Shown here piece by piece: positions 35,602-46,340 of a stretch of 64,000 nt of DNA. This stretch comes from Coniella vitis (lineage: Eukaryota; Ascomycota; Sordariomycetes; Diaporthales; Schizoparmaceae): assembly GCA_011317545.1 (NCBI GenBank), contig WUJK01000003.1:3534001-3598000 (forward strand). The letters are read 5' to 3'. Position numbers and translations under genes: made by a program. Numbering within the stretch: position 1 is the stretch's first letter; every line of letters starts with the position of its first letter. Below the pieces are notes generated by a model that was given only the letters and a program-made list of their open reading frames with translations, searched no databases and had not been told where the DNA came from.

Positions 35602-35644
35602 TTCAGCATTTCAGCGTCGTGCGGAAAAGTACCGTCGTTCTTGA
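34485..35644 (+). CDS. Secreted glycoside hydrolase family 16, endo-1,3(4)-beta-glucanase-like
   Basis: Cuts beta-1,3 or mixed-linked beta-glucans of cell walls. Exons 34485-35316 and 35400-35644 (GTACGT donor, CTAAC branch site, AATAG acceptor; a Trp codon is split) give 358 aa. I chose the GCCATGG start, which gives MVKLVAILAAGRLAAA as signal peptide; an in-frame ATG at 34455 would add 10 residues. The mature start SYTLEDSYTTANFFDEFDFY is typical of the fungal subgroup. The catalytic motif is in PSSGEIDIIEGVN (pattern ExDxxE: nucleophile and acid/base glutamates), preceded by GTWPALWSFGPDWP. The end of exon 2 holds a run of Ser (encoded by CAG/AGC repeats) and then a basic tail RRAEKYRRS. 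I see no GPI-type hydrophobic end, so it is probably soluble or wall-bound. Exact substrate is uncertain. Confidence 0.92.
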
Positions 35645-37348
35645 AAGAAGTCTGGTGGAATCAACAACCCCACACGATCTTGTTTGTTTTTTTTTCCCTT
35701 TCCATTTCTTGACCTTTTTTTTTCAACCTGGAGCTCGGGGTATTGGTTTCGGTTGTGATGTTTTTTAAACTTCTTCTCTTTTTCCATTTCTACAATTCTA
35801 TTTCTCACAAGAAAACAAAATACAATAGGGATAGATTTGGATGGATGAAACCCATTTTCGTGTCTTGTTCTTACTCATATTTCCTTCAATGTCGTCGTTC
35901 TATGATGACGATGATGACAGGTATAAGCAAGATTTGGGGTTTTAAGGGCTCGGTCGGGATTGATACTCTTCTTTTTCTTTCATCCATGGACGGGTTGGTT
36001 CTTCCTTCCCCCTCTTCTTTTTCTTCTTTCCACCATACAGTTCACAGTGCGATACCACTTTTTTTTCTCCCCGCGATACTTATCAATAAGTACTTGGGAA
36101 AAGGAAAACCCAGAGGGGGCGTTTATTTTGGCGTTTGTCCTTTTTTCTTCTTCTTTTTTTTTCTCTCTATGCGCAAGCTTATGAGTTCGATAGATAGATA
36201 GATGGATTGATGGAGGGACTTTAGGACATTTGGCCTAAGAAGGAAAAATATCATCTACTATTCTATTCTTTCTTTCTTTTTCTTTTTTTTTTCAGGCGCG
36301 TTGTTATTATTTGGTATATTGTATGATGATGAATACATGAATGAAGAGATAGTAGATATGTACAGTTTCAAACTGTTTTTTGATGTCTCTCTTCTCTTTT
36401 TTTAGGGTGGGAAGAGGCGGGGGGGCCCTTTTCATCATAAAAGGAATGTGAATTTTTGGGCACATGCCTCTCTCCCCCCACCCCCCCTCCAGGTCTCCAC
36501 TAAGAAACAAAAAGTCCTTCCATTACGAAACAAAGTATTTTTGTTCTTTCTTTCTTTTCTTTCTTTTCCTGTTCTCTCGCAGCTATTTTGAAGCCGTGAA
36601 ATGTGAAATGTGAAACTACGAACGTGTGAACTGAACCACGACGCGAGAATGCAAGCAGGCGCGTTTTTTTTTTTTTTTGAAACAAAGAAAAAAGAAGAAG
36701 AAAAAGAAGGAAGGGGGGGGAAGAAATCCTTAACCGCATTGATAGCAACAAAGGAACCGCTATCTAGGAAGGGGATTTGGACCGCGGGGGTGTGTAAACG
36801 GAGACAGAATGACTCCGTTGTGATTATATCTGCGTATGCAAATAAATAGTACATAAAGTAGGGAGGAAAAGAAGAAGAAGAATAACAGGAAAAAGCAAAA
36901 AGGATTCGTGAAAATGAGAGAGGAATTTGGGGGAAAGAGACGGAGGAAAAAAAAAAGAAAAAAAAAAAAAAAGAGAAGCGGATTCAACCAAGAATGTGAC
37001 ATGAAATGCATCAGATCCTCAAATGCTCAAATCATCCAGACGCCATATACTACATAATATGCTATCAAGTGCATGCAATCCATGTGTGTAGCTGGGTACA
37101 CAGCGTACATCATCGGCTCCGGGTGTCACCATTTCAGTTTGCTTGTGGGAGGAATGTGGGCGCCGTCAGAAATACGCGTCCACAAGCTAGCAGTCATACC
37201 AATCCAGTCAAGTGTAATACACACGACTGTTTCATCAATAGGCAAAAAAAAGCCCAAAGCTAAAGGGGTATCCAAAAACCACTCTCCTCCAGGCGCGGGA
37301 AGGGAAAAAAAAAAAGATCCAGATGGTGAAAAATCAGCCAGCATAGAA
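35645..37348. other. Intergenic between convergent genes
   Basis: AT- and homopolymer-rich 3' sequence between GH16 (+) and the GH125 gene (-). Many T and A runs (around 35690, 36170, 36290, 36670, 36960). Open frames here are composed of poly-Phe, poly-Lys or poly-Ser and are artefacts. Confidence 0.6.
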
Positions 37349-39415
37349 TCACTGCCAGCTTCTCGCCAACAATCCACCTTGTCCACTACTACTCTTTTGT
37401 GCACTCTCCCACTTCTCCAACCTGACCACCAACTCCCCCAACAACCCATTCGCCCATCCAAACCAGGCACGCGAAAACGCGACCCCGTTCCAACTATTCA
37501 CACTCTCATGCACAATGCCCCACCCGCTCGTCGAGTTCAGCACCATCCCCAGCTGCTCCGCAACATGGTCCTCGAGCATCAACCCTTTGCCAACCGTGAG
37601 AGGCGCCGTCCCGCGAGAATCAACGTACCCACTTTCAGCATCAAACGCAGTCAAACCCGCCACCAGCGCAGCCATGGGCCACGCTCTCCCAGGACCCAGG
37701 TGCGGCCCTCCCACAGCAGACAGCGCAGGGCCCTTGGCATAGTACGGGTTGTCCAGCGAGAGGGCGAATTGCCGTGTGTTTTGGTAAATCTCGTGATAGT
37801 CCCGCTCCGACTCCGAGACCTCGGAAGGCAACGGGAACCGCGAGCTGGCGTATCCGAACAGCGGCATCGAAAGCAGGCTGGGCACATTGGCGTCGTCCAT
37901 GAGATTCACACCGCCAAACCCGTCGCACTCGTACGCAAAAATCTCACCATAGTCACGGTGGGAGACAATAGCGTCCCGGTGGATTCCTCGGCGGATGCCC
38001 AACGCAAAGTCGCGCATTGGCTGGACGAGATCGCGCGCCATGGCCTGCTTGGCTGCGTTGATCTCGTGCACGGCACCCTCGGCAAGCTCCTCCATCAGCG
38101 CCGACGCCTCCTCAAGGTACTTGGCCCACATCATGTTGGCCGGGACAAGGAACTGGAAGATGGTGGCGTCGTCGCTGGGGCGGAATGCGCTGCGTACCAT
38201 GCCGTTTTCGCGGCTCGGGTTACCCAGGCCATCGTTGGTCAGCGTCTCGCTGCCGCGGTTCGTCCACCCGGTGAACGTCCAGGCGCTGGGCAGTACACGA
38301 CCGTCCTTGTCGTAGGTACCCAGGCGCATGGCCCCCGCCGCATCAACAGCCGCCTTGACAGCCTCAATCCAGTTGTGGCGCGCAAAAAACGCGAGGTCGT
38401 GTGTGTGCGTCCAGTAGCCGACGCTGACCTGGAGAAAGGACGCCAGACTGTCAAGCTCCCACTTGCAGTCAAAGACCTTTTTCGGGTCGTAGGCTGGCCG
38501 CGGGTTATTTTGCTTGTATGCACCATTGAGTGTAGGCGGGATGCCCGACTCGGGCGGTGGCTGGAAGGAGTGGCAGTAGGGCGAGATGATGATGTAGCGC
38601 GAGTGTGAATTAATGAGACCGCGCCACAGCGAGTTGAGGCTCATGACGCCGCTGCCGCTGCCACCCTCGGGATCGTGCGGTGCGAGAAAAGGCAGATACG
38701 AGTAGAGCTGGGACGCGCTGTCGCGCAGCCACATGGCATCAATGTCACCCGTGATGATGTAGCTCAGCTCTTCGTCCGTGTCGTTGCCATTCTGGTCCTG
38801 TGCAAATCCGTGCCATTTGACCATCGTGTCGAGGGTATTGGGAAAGCTATTCTCAAACAACCGGTACAGGTCTGGGTCCTGAATGGTGTCCCTCATCTTT
38901 TCAATGTACGCATCGACGGCTGGAACTCTAAAGGAGCGGCACTCTGGCGGCGGGCGCAGGTTGGGAAATTTGCGAAATCCAGTCGAGGCCGGCCCGGGCT
39001 TGCCGCTCATGTACCGCTCAAAAGCCGGACAGCTTGTCTTGGGAGGAGCAGCAGCAACGGGCGGCACGGTTTGATCGTTCGGCTTTCCGACTGGCGGGCC
39101 GTTATTTATCACGGGGGGGTTCTTGACCGGCGGCGCATCAGCGGGATAGCCGGCCTCATCGGCGGTTGTGGGCCGCTTGAAGTCGTAGCTGGCATCGTCC
39201 TTGGTCTCTTGTGAAGTGGGGTCTGCAGCGCCAGCGGGCGGCGAGCCATGGTGGGCGTGCTTGTCTGTACCGCTCGAGGGTAGTCGCGAGATGTCGGGGC
39301 CGGTGCTGGCTGTGGCAGGGTACCAGGCGAGCGGTCGGTACCAGCCAATGTAGAGGAAGGCGACGGCGACGAGCAAGGCTAGCGGCAGCAGCCTCGCGTT
39401 GCGAATGCCGAACAT
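37349..39415 (-). CDS. mug157: GH125 family protein, Mug157-like exo-alpha-1,6-mannosidase candidate
   Basis: Single exon, 688 aa. The start MFGIRNARLLPLALLVAVAF was chosen over an ATG 30 bases upstream because it gives a short cytosolic tail followed directly by a signal anchor (about residues 9-27), predicting a type II Golgi/ER membrane protein. After a Pro/Asp-rich stem the whole remainder matches the GH125 (formerly DUF1237) fold: FRVPAVDAYIEKMRDTIQDP, the conserved GDIDAMWLRDSASQ motif (about 222-236), and further conserved-looking blocks ENGMVRSAFRPSDDAT and YASSRFPLPSE. Bacterial GH125 enzymes are exo-alpha-1,6-mannosidases; fungal members are named after S. pombe Mug157 and their in vivo substrate is uncertain. 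It lies head-to-tail with a GT34 mannosyltransferase on the same strand, consistent with N-glycan or wall mannan work. Confidence 0.9.
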   Translation of the reverse strand: MFGIRNARLLPLALLVAVAFLYIGWYRPLAWYPATASTGPDISRLPSSGTDKHAHHGSPPAGAADPTSQETKDDASYDFKRPTTADEAGYPADAPPVKNPPVINNGPPVGKPNDQTVPPVAAAPPKTSCPAFERYMSGKPGPASTGFRKFPNLRPPPECRSFRVPAVDAYIEKMRDTIQDPDLYRLFENSFPNTLDTMVKWHGFAQDQNGNDTDEELSYIITGDIDAMWLRDSASQLYSYLPFLAPHDPEGGSGSGVMSLNSLWRGLINSHSRYIIISPYCHSFQPPPESGIPPTLNGAYKQNNPRPAYDPKKVFDCKWELDSLASFLQVSVGYWTHTHDLAFFARHNWIEAVKAAVDAAGAMRLGTYDKDGRVLPSAWTFTGWTNRGSETLTNDGLGNPSRENGMVRSAFRPSDDATIFQFLVPANMMWAKYLEEASALMEELAEGAVHEINAAKQAMARDLVQPMRDFALGIRRGIHRDAIVSHRDYGEIFAYECDGFGGVNLMDDANVPSLLSMPLFGYASSRFPLPSEVSESERDYHEIYQNTRQFALSLDNPYYAKGPALSAVGGPHLGPGRAWPMAALVAGLTAFDAESGYVDSRGTAPLTVGKGLMLEDHVAEQLGMVLNSTSGWGIVHESVNSWNGVAFSRAWFGWANGLLGELVVRLEKWESAQKSSSGQGGLLARSWQ

Positions 39416-40903
39416 GGTGTTTGGGGGCGCATTGACAGACCACACAACTTAAAGGCGGCGGCGGCGGCGGCGGCGGAGTCCTTGGGCGTGGGAAAAGAGA
39501 GGGAGAATCAGCAACACGAAGCAAAGCGATCCAAGAAACAGTCTGCGGAGGAGTCGGATCCGAGGGTCGTGCCCCGGGGTGTGGCGTGTGTTCTGGTCGC
39601 CAAGCCCGCAATGGAGGAACTATTGGCCAGGCAGCTCAGCTCCAAGCTGATATGATAAGCCCCAGAAAAGCGATGTCAAGTGTTTGGCAACAGTCAGAAT
39701 AAAAAGGTGGATTGGTTGTCGGCCGAATCGCAAGAGACTCAGGGGCTGTCGCGAGGGAGGAGGAGAGAGCGAAATGCAGACCACGCAAGAATCATGATCG
39801 CCACGCTCGGGCAAGCCAAGGTGGCATCACCGGCAGCACGGTGCTTGCTCTTGCGATGGCGCGCTTCTTGGCCGTTTCACCCGTTGCGTGGGTGGCTGGA
39901 TGATTGTCAGGGTGAAGAATGGACAGCAAAAACGAGAGACAGCAAAGGGAACAAGACAACAGAGGCGAGACGGGGAACAAGTGGCAGGCCAACACCTCTG
40001 ACCCGAATCCACGGCTGGCCTGGGGTTGGCCCTGCCCTCTTGAGACTGACCTGATCGAGCTGACAGCGACAGCCTTCCAGACGTGGAAGGAAGTCTTCCG
40101 CAGGCGTACTATCCATGACCAACGGGGCGCTTAATTGGGTAAAGCCACCGGGAACTAGTGGAGGTGGCTTGAGCGGCAGGCTGGATCTACAGCGCCACAA
40201 CTGCACGCAATACTATGTATAACCCTGCAGGTAGCATCGCCTATGGTCCCTGAGATTTGCCCAGTGGTTTGTTTATATCTCGAACCGAGTTTGTCAATCA
40301 AGTCGAGGATTTCTATCCTTTCTTACTCTCAACACATGTCAGAGACTCTATCACTCCAAAAAACGATCGTAACCTCTCAACCCCCCCGGTCGCCAATCAC
40401 AGTCGCCATGATCATCAAAAGCACCGAGACACCCAGACAGTCTTAGACATGGAAGCCCAAGGGATGATATAGTTGTGTTCGTAAACGGTGTCATGATTTT
40501 TACCATTGCCTAATTAGTAGAACAGCAATGAGTCTTGTCCACACAACCGTGCGTGCTGAAGGAGACCGACTATCATTTTAGATCCCAGCTTGGCAGAAGA
40601 AAAGCCCAGCATTGCTGCATGTAACAGTAGTAATCATCTCAAGTGTTTCCCAAAACTCCATATTCAGCAGACAGCTCAGTTCCTACCAGTATCTCTATCC
40701 ATATCTCTGGTACTCCTAGTCTTTCCCGAGGCCCAAGTAAACAACCGTCATCTCCAACTCCGTTGATAGAAAAAGGATGAAATAATATGTCGAAGAAGGG
40801 GGGGGGGGCCCGTGGAACAGCGAGAGAAAGTAAAAAGATGCTTTATGCAAAAGAGGGAAGCGAAGGGACGTGGACATGAGCCATTCAACCGTCCAGGCCG
40901 TGC
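39416..40903. other. Intergenic, promoter of Mug157 and 3' region of the GT34 gene
   Basis: About 1.5 kb with no gene. A GCC/CCG-type trinucleotide run lies at 39456-39476 next to the Mug157 start. It holds one exact TACTATGTA at 40211-40219 and a G/C run near 40799-40810. Confidence 0.6.
40211..40219 (+). repeat. Dispersed 9-mer TACTATGTA
   Basis: Exact copy, about 0.8 kb upstream of the Mug157 start and about 0.7 kb past the GT34 stop. Confidence 0.6.
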
Positions 40904-42590
40904 TCAAAGCTTGGGCTTTTGGCCCGTGATCTTGTAAATGGCCTCCGCCACAAGATCTTCCTTGAATCGCTCCCACCACGACCGGTTCAAGTAGTAGCTC
41001 AGCTCACGATAGTTGTACATTTCCCCCCAACAGTCCCGTCCCCACTCGCACCCCGCCATATTCACCACAAAGTCGCGATCCTTTTGATCATAGTGCACCC
41101 GCGTATTGTTGGCTCCTCCGCTTTCTTCATCCGAGCACGCTCCCGGCGGGAAGCTGTTAATCATGCGCTGTGGGATAAATCCTACGTGTGCGCGGACCCA
41201 CGGCTGGTTGCGGTACAGCTGCTCAAGCGCGTCCTGTTCCTTGTGGGCCCATTCCATGTGCTTTTGCTCGTACGCGACGGGGTCCCACCACACGTCTAGC
41301 AACCGGTCTGTCCAAGCGCTGCGCCGCACAAAAAAGGATCCCAGGTTGAAGCCAGAACAGTCTTGTGAGAGGACAAAGTTGACCGAGTTGATGTTGCCGT
41401 CGCCGACGGCGCTGCGCATTTCGTCGTCCAGGTATTCATCGACCGGCGGGTGCGATATGTTGAGCGGGTTGTAGTCGTTGATATCGCGGTACACGTGCTG
41501 GTCGAGCTGCTTGAACAGGTGGCTCTGGAGGGAATAGGTGGGTTCCATGATGTAACTGTTCAGGTCGAGCCACCAGACCCTAGAAAGGTGAGAGACTGGC
41601 TGTCAGCAAAAGACGAACCCTCCTTGGCCACCACCACCAGCGGGATCGGCATCAGCTTGGTACATACCACTCGGCCTTGGGATATTTTTTGAGCGCATTT
41701 CTAATGAAATCAACCTTCTCCCAGCTTTCCCGCCATTCATGTGCATAACGCTTCTTGGTGCTCATGTCCACCACCTCGAGCTCGTAGCCCCATTTGGCCA
41801 CGTACTTTTTCTTGTTGCGCAGACTGTCGCGCTCAATCGCCCACTCCCTAGCGCCCTTCCACTCCATCACTCCTCCGCCAACGTTGGCCCCTAATAAGAT
41901 TACGAATTTTTCTCCGCCGCCTAGCCATGATGTTCGTCGCCAGTGGTATATCAGAGCTGGTTAGGTGGAAAGCATAGATTAGCATTACTCGAGACAATCG
42001 ATCAATCGGTGCTCCAAAAGGAAAAGCAACAACAACAACAACAACAACAACAACAAGAGAAAAAGCAGAAAGGAGGGGCCCCTGGGGAAGGGCTGGTGGG
42101 GAGGGGACCGTGGAGGGGGGGAGAAGAAGAAGAGGACCTCGTGTCACATACGAGAATGGAAGAAGACCCAGACCGCAAAGACCAAGATGGATACAAGCAA
42201 CAGGCGCAGTTTTGCCTTGCGACCCATGCGCAAAGCCATGTTCCTCAGGCGACCATACAATGGTATCGACTGCGCGTGCATCCACCGCCCCTGTTGGAAC
42301 TTTTCCTTCTCGGCGCCATGTTGAGTGGTATCGTTTGTGCTAAAGAGCGGCAGGCTGCTGGATATGCGCCGCATGTGTCGCTGAAAGAAGCCTTGGTTTT
42401 GCGTTTGGAACGCGGGATAGCCTCTTACGCCCATATTTTTGTTACGCGACGACTCCCACAGCGCCTGGTTTCCATTTGGGGCGGTTGCAAAGACGGTCGC
42501 TGGACTCGATCGGCCGCTCGTGGATATGTTGAGACCCGGGCTGGACCAGCCCCCGCCGGGCGCGGGAGATGGGCTCCGGGAAAGGGGCAT
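40904..42590 (-). CDS. GT34 alpha-1,6-mannosyltransferase, Mnn10/Mnn11-like
   Basis: Golgi type II glycosyltransferase expected to extend the alpha-1,6-mannan backbone of N-glycans using GDP-mannose. Exons 42590-42152, 41920-41668 and 41579-40904 keep phase (splits inside an Arg and a Trp codon) and give 455 aa. A cytosolic Ser/Pro-rich tail of about 125 residues is followed by one membrane segment (about 127-145: KLRLLLVSILVFAVWVFF), then the GT34 domain: EKFVILLGANVGGG, KNKKYVAKWGYE-type block (here RNKKKYVAKWGYELEVVD), RHAHEW-type block (here KRYAHEWRESWEKV), EWVWWLDLNSYIMEP where the metal-binding DxD is expected, LSQDCSGFNLGSFFVR, and EQDALEQLY. The C-terminus GQKPKL is short. The frame has an upstream stop just before the chosen ATG. 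The family call is firm; Mnn10 versus Mnn11 cannot be decided by eye. Confidence 0.9.
42027..42056. repeat. (CAA)10 microsatellite in intron 1 of the GT34 gene
   Basis: Ten perfect CAA units (TTG on the coding strand) inside the first intron as modelled (42151-41921), so length changes would not alter the protein. Confidence 0.85.
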
Positions 42591-42725
42591 AGGAAAACCT
42601 GGTGTGCCTGGAGGCAGTTTGACAGGGCAAAACAGTCAGCAACCAAGAGGAAAGACACAGTAAGGGGAAGGAATGCGGCAGCTCCGTCAGAGGCGGAACC
42701 AGGGGTGCGGAGTACTGTGTGTGTG

Positions 42726-42734
42726 TACTATGTA
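42726..42734 (+). repeat. TACTATGTA upstream of the GT34 gene
   Basis: Exact copy, 136 bases upstream of the GT34 start codon, within GTGTGTGTACTATGTAGC. The position fits a promoter or 5' UTR element. Confidence 0.6.
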
Positions 42735-43542
42735 GCATTCCCCGTACCGCCCAGAGCAAAGACATGGTCTGTATCAGAGTACCCAAGTAGGTGTGCTTGA
42801 CATACCGGGAATCGGAGAGAGCTGGCTCGGCTGAAGTCGATTCGCATGGCTGGCCGAGATGGAGGAGGGGCGCGCTCCACCCTCTCCCAGATGTATGCGC
42901 AGGCCAGCGGCGGGCGAGGCTGAAGAGCGGCGGCGGTGGTGTGATGGCTTTGGTCTGTCCTCGGCCGAGGAAGACGTAGCCTGCGGTCTTGAGGCAGCCA
43001 GGTTGGGCGGCGGATGGGGCAGCGCGTGCCTTCTGGCGAGCTGTCAAGAAGGAGGAATGGGGCTGGTGGAGCGGATTCTGGGGTTGCGAGGGTCGGTAAT
43101 ACAGAAAGGAGCGTGCGGATTTGTCTGGTTGCAAATCGGCCGTTGGGCGCGAGGTTTTTGACGTGTGCCGGCTCGGGGTCCAAGCAAAGCAAGCCAGCCA
43201 GCAAGCAAGCAAGCAAATCGACACGGCGCAAGGGATGCTTTTCGTTTCTGGATGTCGCACTAGGCCAGCCGCTTGTTCCTTTGTCTCTGGCCGTGTTGGA
43301 TCGTGGGGTCGTGCCTCGGCGAGGTGGGACTGAGAAGACTTATGTACCGCGAGGCAAGGAGGAAGCAAAAAGAAGCAGCAGCCGGTCGAGAGCCCAGCTC
43401 CGTGTGCGTTGGATCGTTTCGGGGAGCGGCAGGCGGCTCAGCGTGATGCACGCGGCACGTTTGGCGGGTTGACACACTTGGTGGTGAGGCAGGCGGCCGC
43501 AATCGGTTGGAAGTTGCGTTCAAGTCAGAGTTGCAGCTCTAC

Positions 43543-44217
43543 TACTATGTATGTCGTCGAGGGCCCCCAGGGGATCACTACTGTGTACTATAGTTAGTGC
43601 TAGGAGCGTGACTTATTAGCGTAGAGGGCAGTCCAGTACCCTGCTGCAGGGTCTTTGCCGGAGTGGGTTTAGTGAGCAGCAACAGCAACTGTCAGCGCTG
43701 GAAGCCAGGGTGTTAGTTTCCTCTCCCACAGTAGAGCACACTCGCCCATTGGTTGCGGCGGGGGAGCGGCAGGGGGGGGCCACCACGATTAGCCGGAAAC
43801 AAGCGAAACAATGCACTTGACGATTGGCCGTCCCTACTTACTATGTACTTGGCTAGTTGAAGACTGTCTCGTATCTGCCAAAAACGGACCTTGTCTCCAG
43901 AGATGGCAGGAAACAAAGAGGTCAGAGATGGCGGTCGAGCTGAGCTGAGAGTGTGATTTGGAAGCAGTGCATGATATTGTCAGACAGTTATATAAGCCCA
44001 GAACACATATGTACCTACACAATGAAGTGGGTCATGTTCAAGTTTTTGTCCTTTGAGCCGAACGGTTAGTTCTGACAGATATCTGCACGTCCAGAGTGCT
44101 CGGATCGTGCCAAGGGCAAGAAAGGCAAGGGCGCATTCGTGATAGCCACCACCAAGCAATCGATAGTGGCTGTGGTCCGTGCTATCGCCCGCCCCCCCCC
44201 CACGACTATACATAGTA
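43543..44217. repeat. Three copies of the 9-mer TACTATGTA/TACATAGTA
   Basis: Plus copies at 43543-43551 and 43839-43847, reverse copy at 44209-44217, plus near matches at about 43586 (TACTATAG) and 44856 (ACATAGTA). No gene lies within this stretch. Confidence 0.6.
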
Positions 44218-45393
44218 GCCTTGGATGGAAGGCCCGGATTCTCTCTCGGCTTCCTGCCACTACTACGTATCTCGAATCTCGAATTCCCGCTTGAAGCGGA
44301 ACAGAAGAAAGCAGATTGCTCGATCTCGAGGCCGTGCCTCTGCGCAGTAGCTGTGTGATAGTATATTGCGTGACAGCCTGTCTCTCGACGAGCATATTGC
44401 AATCCAGGGCGATGAAGTACATGCTCCAAAACCACGGTTCTCATCAGCTTCCGTCACGCCCAGAGCCCTTACCACCACTGCTGAGAAATGCTACATACAT
44501 GGTAGACATGCTAGAGACTCAACCACAACGAGCTTGCACAGAAACACCTTGTACTGCTTAGTCTCTCTGTCCTATGGCCCCCTCGTTGCCCATTCCTCGG
44601 CAGATGATCAAGCTGGAAAGTTCACCGTCTTCGTGGCGAGCACAAATCAGCAATGTGCCACAGCCAAATCCTATACATGTACTTGGTATATACATAATAA
44701 AAGATGTTGATCACTGATCTTGCAGTTCACCGCATCGCATAATTATAGCATATGAGCTCATCTTGCGACAGCTCCTCGCGCACGTGAACCGGGCGTCTGG
44801 TTGATCTTGCGTGCGGGAGAGTGACAGGGCACTGGATTTTCCTCCTTGTTACTGCACATAGTAGCAGCGAAGCAGGGCCTGGGAAGGGTCCTTTCGGTGC
44901 CTGGCTAAAGAAAACACGAAGGCTGGGAAGAGCATGCACTATTATAGCATTGTCTATTATAAGAGTGGCAGTTTCCGCCAGGGTCTTGGATCAGTCTCTA
45001 TCGAAAAGTATCCACTGGACGGGCGATGCTCGAGATGGGATGGAAATGCATGGAAAGGCGCCTGACAAGCAACACAGTGGCAGAAGTGGGCAAACAGTCC
45101 CACCAAACGATTCCGCCTCACTGCCGTACCTAGTAGGAAATCTCCACGTGTCGAAAGTTATGGCAGAACGGGTACTATCACAGCCACAGCCACTACCCAC
45201 GGCCACAGCCACTTGCGCCCCACCAGTTGACGCGCTCTGCTTGCGCAGCCTCAGCCTCGCTTGACGATTCCAGAAAAAAAGATAGTTGACAAGATGTTCT
45301 GGTCTGGCCACTTTCCAATACAGGCTGTGAACACTGTTTTGTTCTGTAAGTACGGCCAAACAACCGTACGACATGATGCATGCCCTTGGGTTT

Positions 45394-45533
45394 TACATAG
45401 TACGAAACAGCGGTGAAAAGGGATTCCATCAGCGTTGAACAAGGTTTTGGAATACCACCATATAGTATGTATGTAGGCAACTTTGAGCTTCTTTCCCACG
45501 TACTATGTATACTATGTAGCTGAGTACATAGTA
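45394..45533. repeat. Four copies of the 9-mer, three packed into 33 bases
   Basis: A reverse copy at 45394-45402, then two directly abutting plus copies at 45501-45509 and 45510-45518, then a reverse copy at 45525-45533 separated by GCTGAG. Abutting and inverted copies are hard to explain by chance and suggest a binding array or duplication of a short unit. Confidence 0.75.
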
Positions 45534-45578
45534 GGTAGACGTGTCAAGTCAGAACTACTATGAGTACCCGACAAACTA

Positions 45579-45581
<3 letters not shown>

Positions 45582-45617
<36 letters not shown>
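45582..45617. repeat. (GCCA)9 microsatellite
   Basis: Nine perfect units; a related shorter AGCC array lies at about 45886-45909. On the minus strand they create repeated GWLAGWLA open-frame artefacts. Confidence 0.9.
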
Positions 45618-46273
45618 AACAACAAGGTTCCGTTCGGCCCACGAGGGGTCTTGCAGGGTCTGCATTGCATTGTTGATCAACTGCTCGTCTTGGGAAGAGG
45701 GAGCCTGCCAGCCTGCCCAGTCTGCCAACTCTAATTGGCCTTACTCCTACTCGTATACATCTGTACATGCATACTTTGGCATGTTGGTTGGCACCCGATG
45801 GGAGCTGAGCCATGATATATGACATAACCCCAGAAGAATCGTGCATGAGGGTTGGCTGTGGGCCTCTGCAAGTGGTTCGGCCAGCAGCCAGCCAGCCAGC
45901 CAGCCAGCCCAGCACACACCAGCTGTGCAGTCAGCCAAAAACAAGGTGGAGAATGCGTGTTCTGTTCTTCCTACTAGTTCGCTCGCTGGCTTTGGTGCTA
46001 GCTGGATTGATCCATCTCTTTTTTTTTACCCGAGGCCGGGGCAAGCAAGCAAGCAGAGAAACGGCTTTCTTGGCTTGTTGAACCGAGACACGCAAGACCG
46101 AAGCAAGGCCACAGGCCTGCAGCAAGGATGCCCCGCCACTGGGGACCCGCTGAACATCCCAAGGCCTGCATCGAACGAGGGGATATTGACTGGCTGGGGT
46201 TTGTGCTGGCTGTGGCTGAATACGTCACCAGTCAGGCTATCAAAGTCCGTTTTCACTTGCCCAGGTGAATGGA

Positions 46274-46281
46274 TATATAAA
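46274..46281 (+). promoter_or_regulatory. Probable TATA box of the Cys-rich gene
   Basis: TATATAAA within GGATATATAAAGTT, 148 bases before the start codon. Pyrimidine-rich sequence follows up to the ATG, typical of strongly expressed fungal genes. Confidence 0.55.
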
Positions 46282-46331
46282 GTTTGTGTTTCTTTTCTCT
46301 TTTCTCCATTGAATCTGTCGTGGCACGCTCA

Positions 46332-46340
46332 TACATAGTA
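46332..46340 (-). repeat. TACATAGTA between TATA box and start of the Cys-rich gene
   Basis: Exact reverse copy of the dispersed 9-mer, 58 bases after the TATA-like box and 97 bases before the ATG, so probably near the transcription start or in the 5' UTR. Confidence 0.6.

Noticed and set aside
37073..38608. 511-codon open frame on the plus strand
   Set aside because: Antisense shadow of the GH125/Mug157 gene, beginning in its 3' flank; no family resemblance.
42442..43368. 308-codon open frame on the minus strand, overlapping GT34 exon 1 in another frame
   Set aside because: The GT34 frame explains the overlap; the rest is Ser/Pro/His-rich, lacks motifs and lies in a microsatellite- and motif-rich promoter region.
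45544..45919. Minus-strand protein with repeated GWLAGWLA units
   Set aside because: Translation of the GCCA microsatellites; no start context or coding composition.
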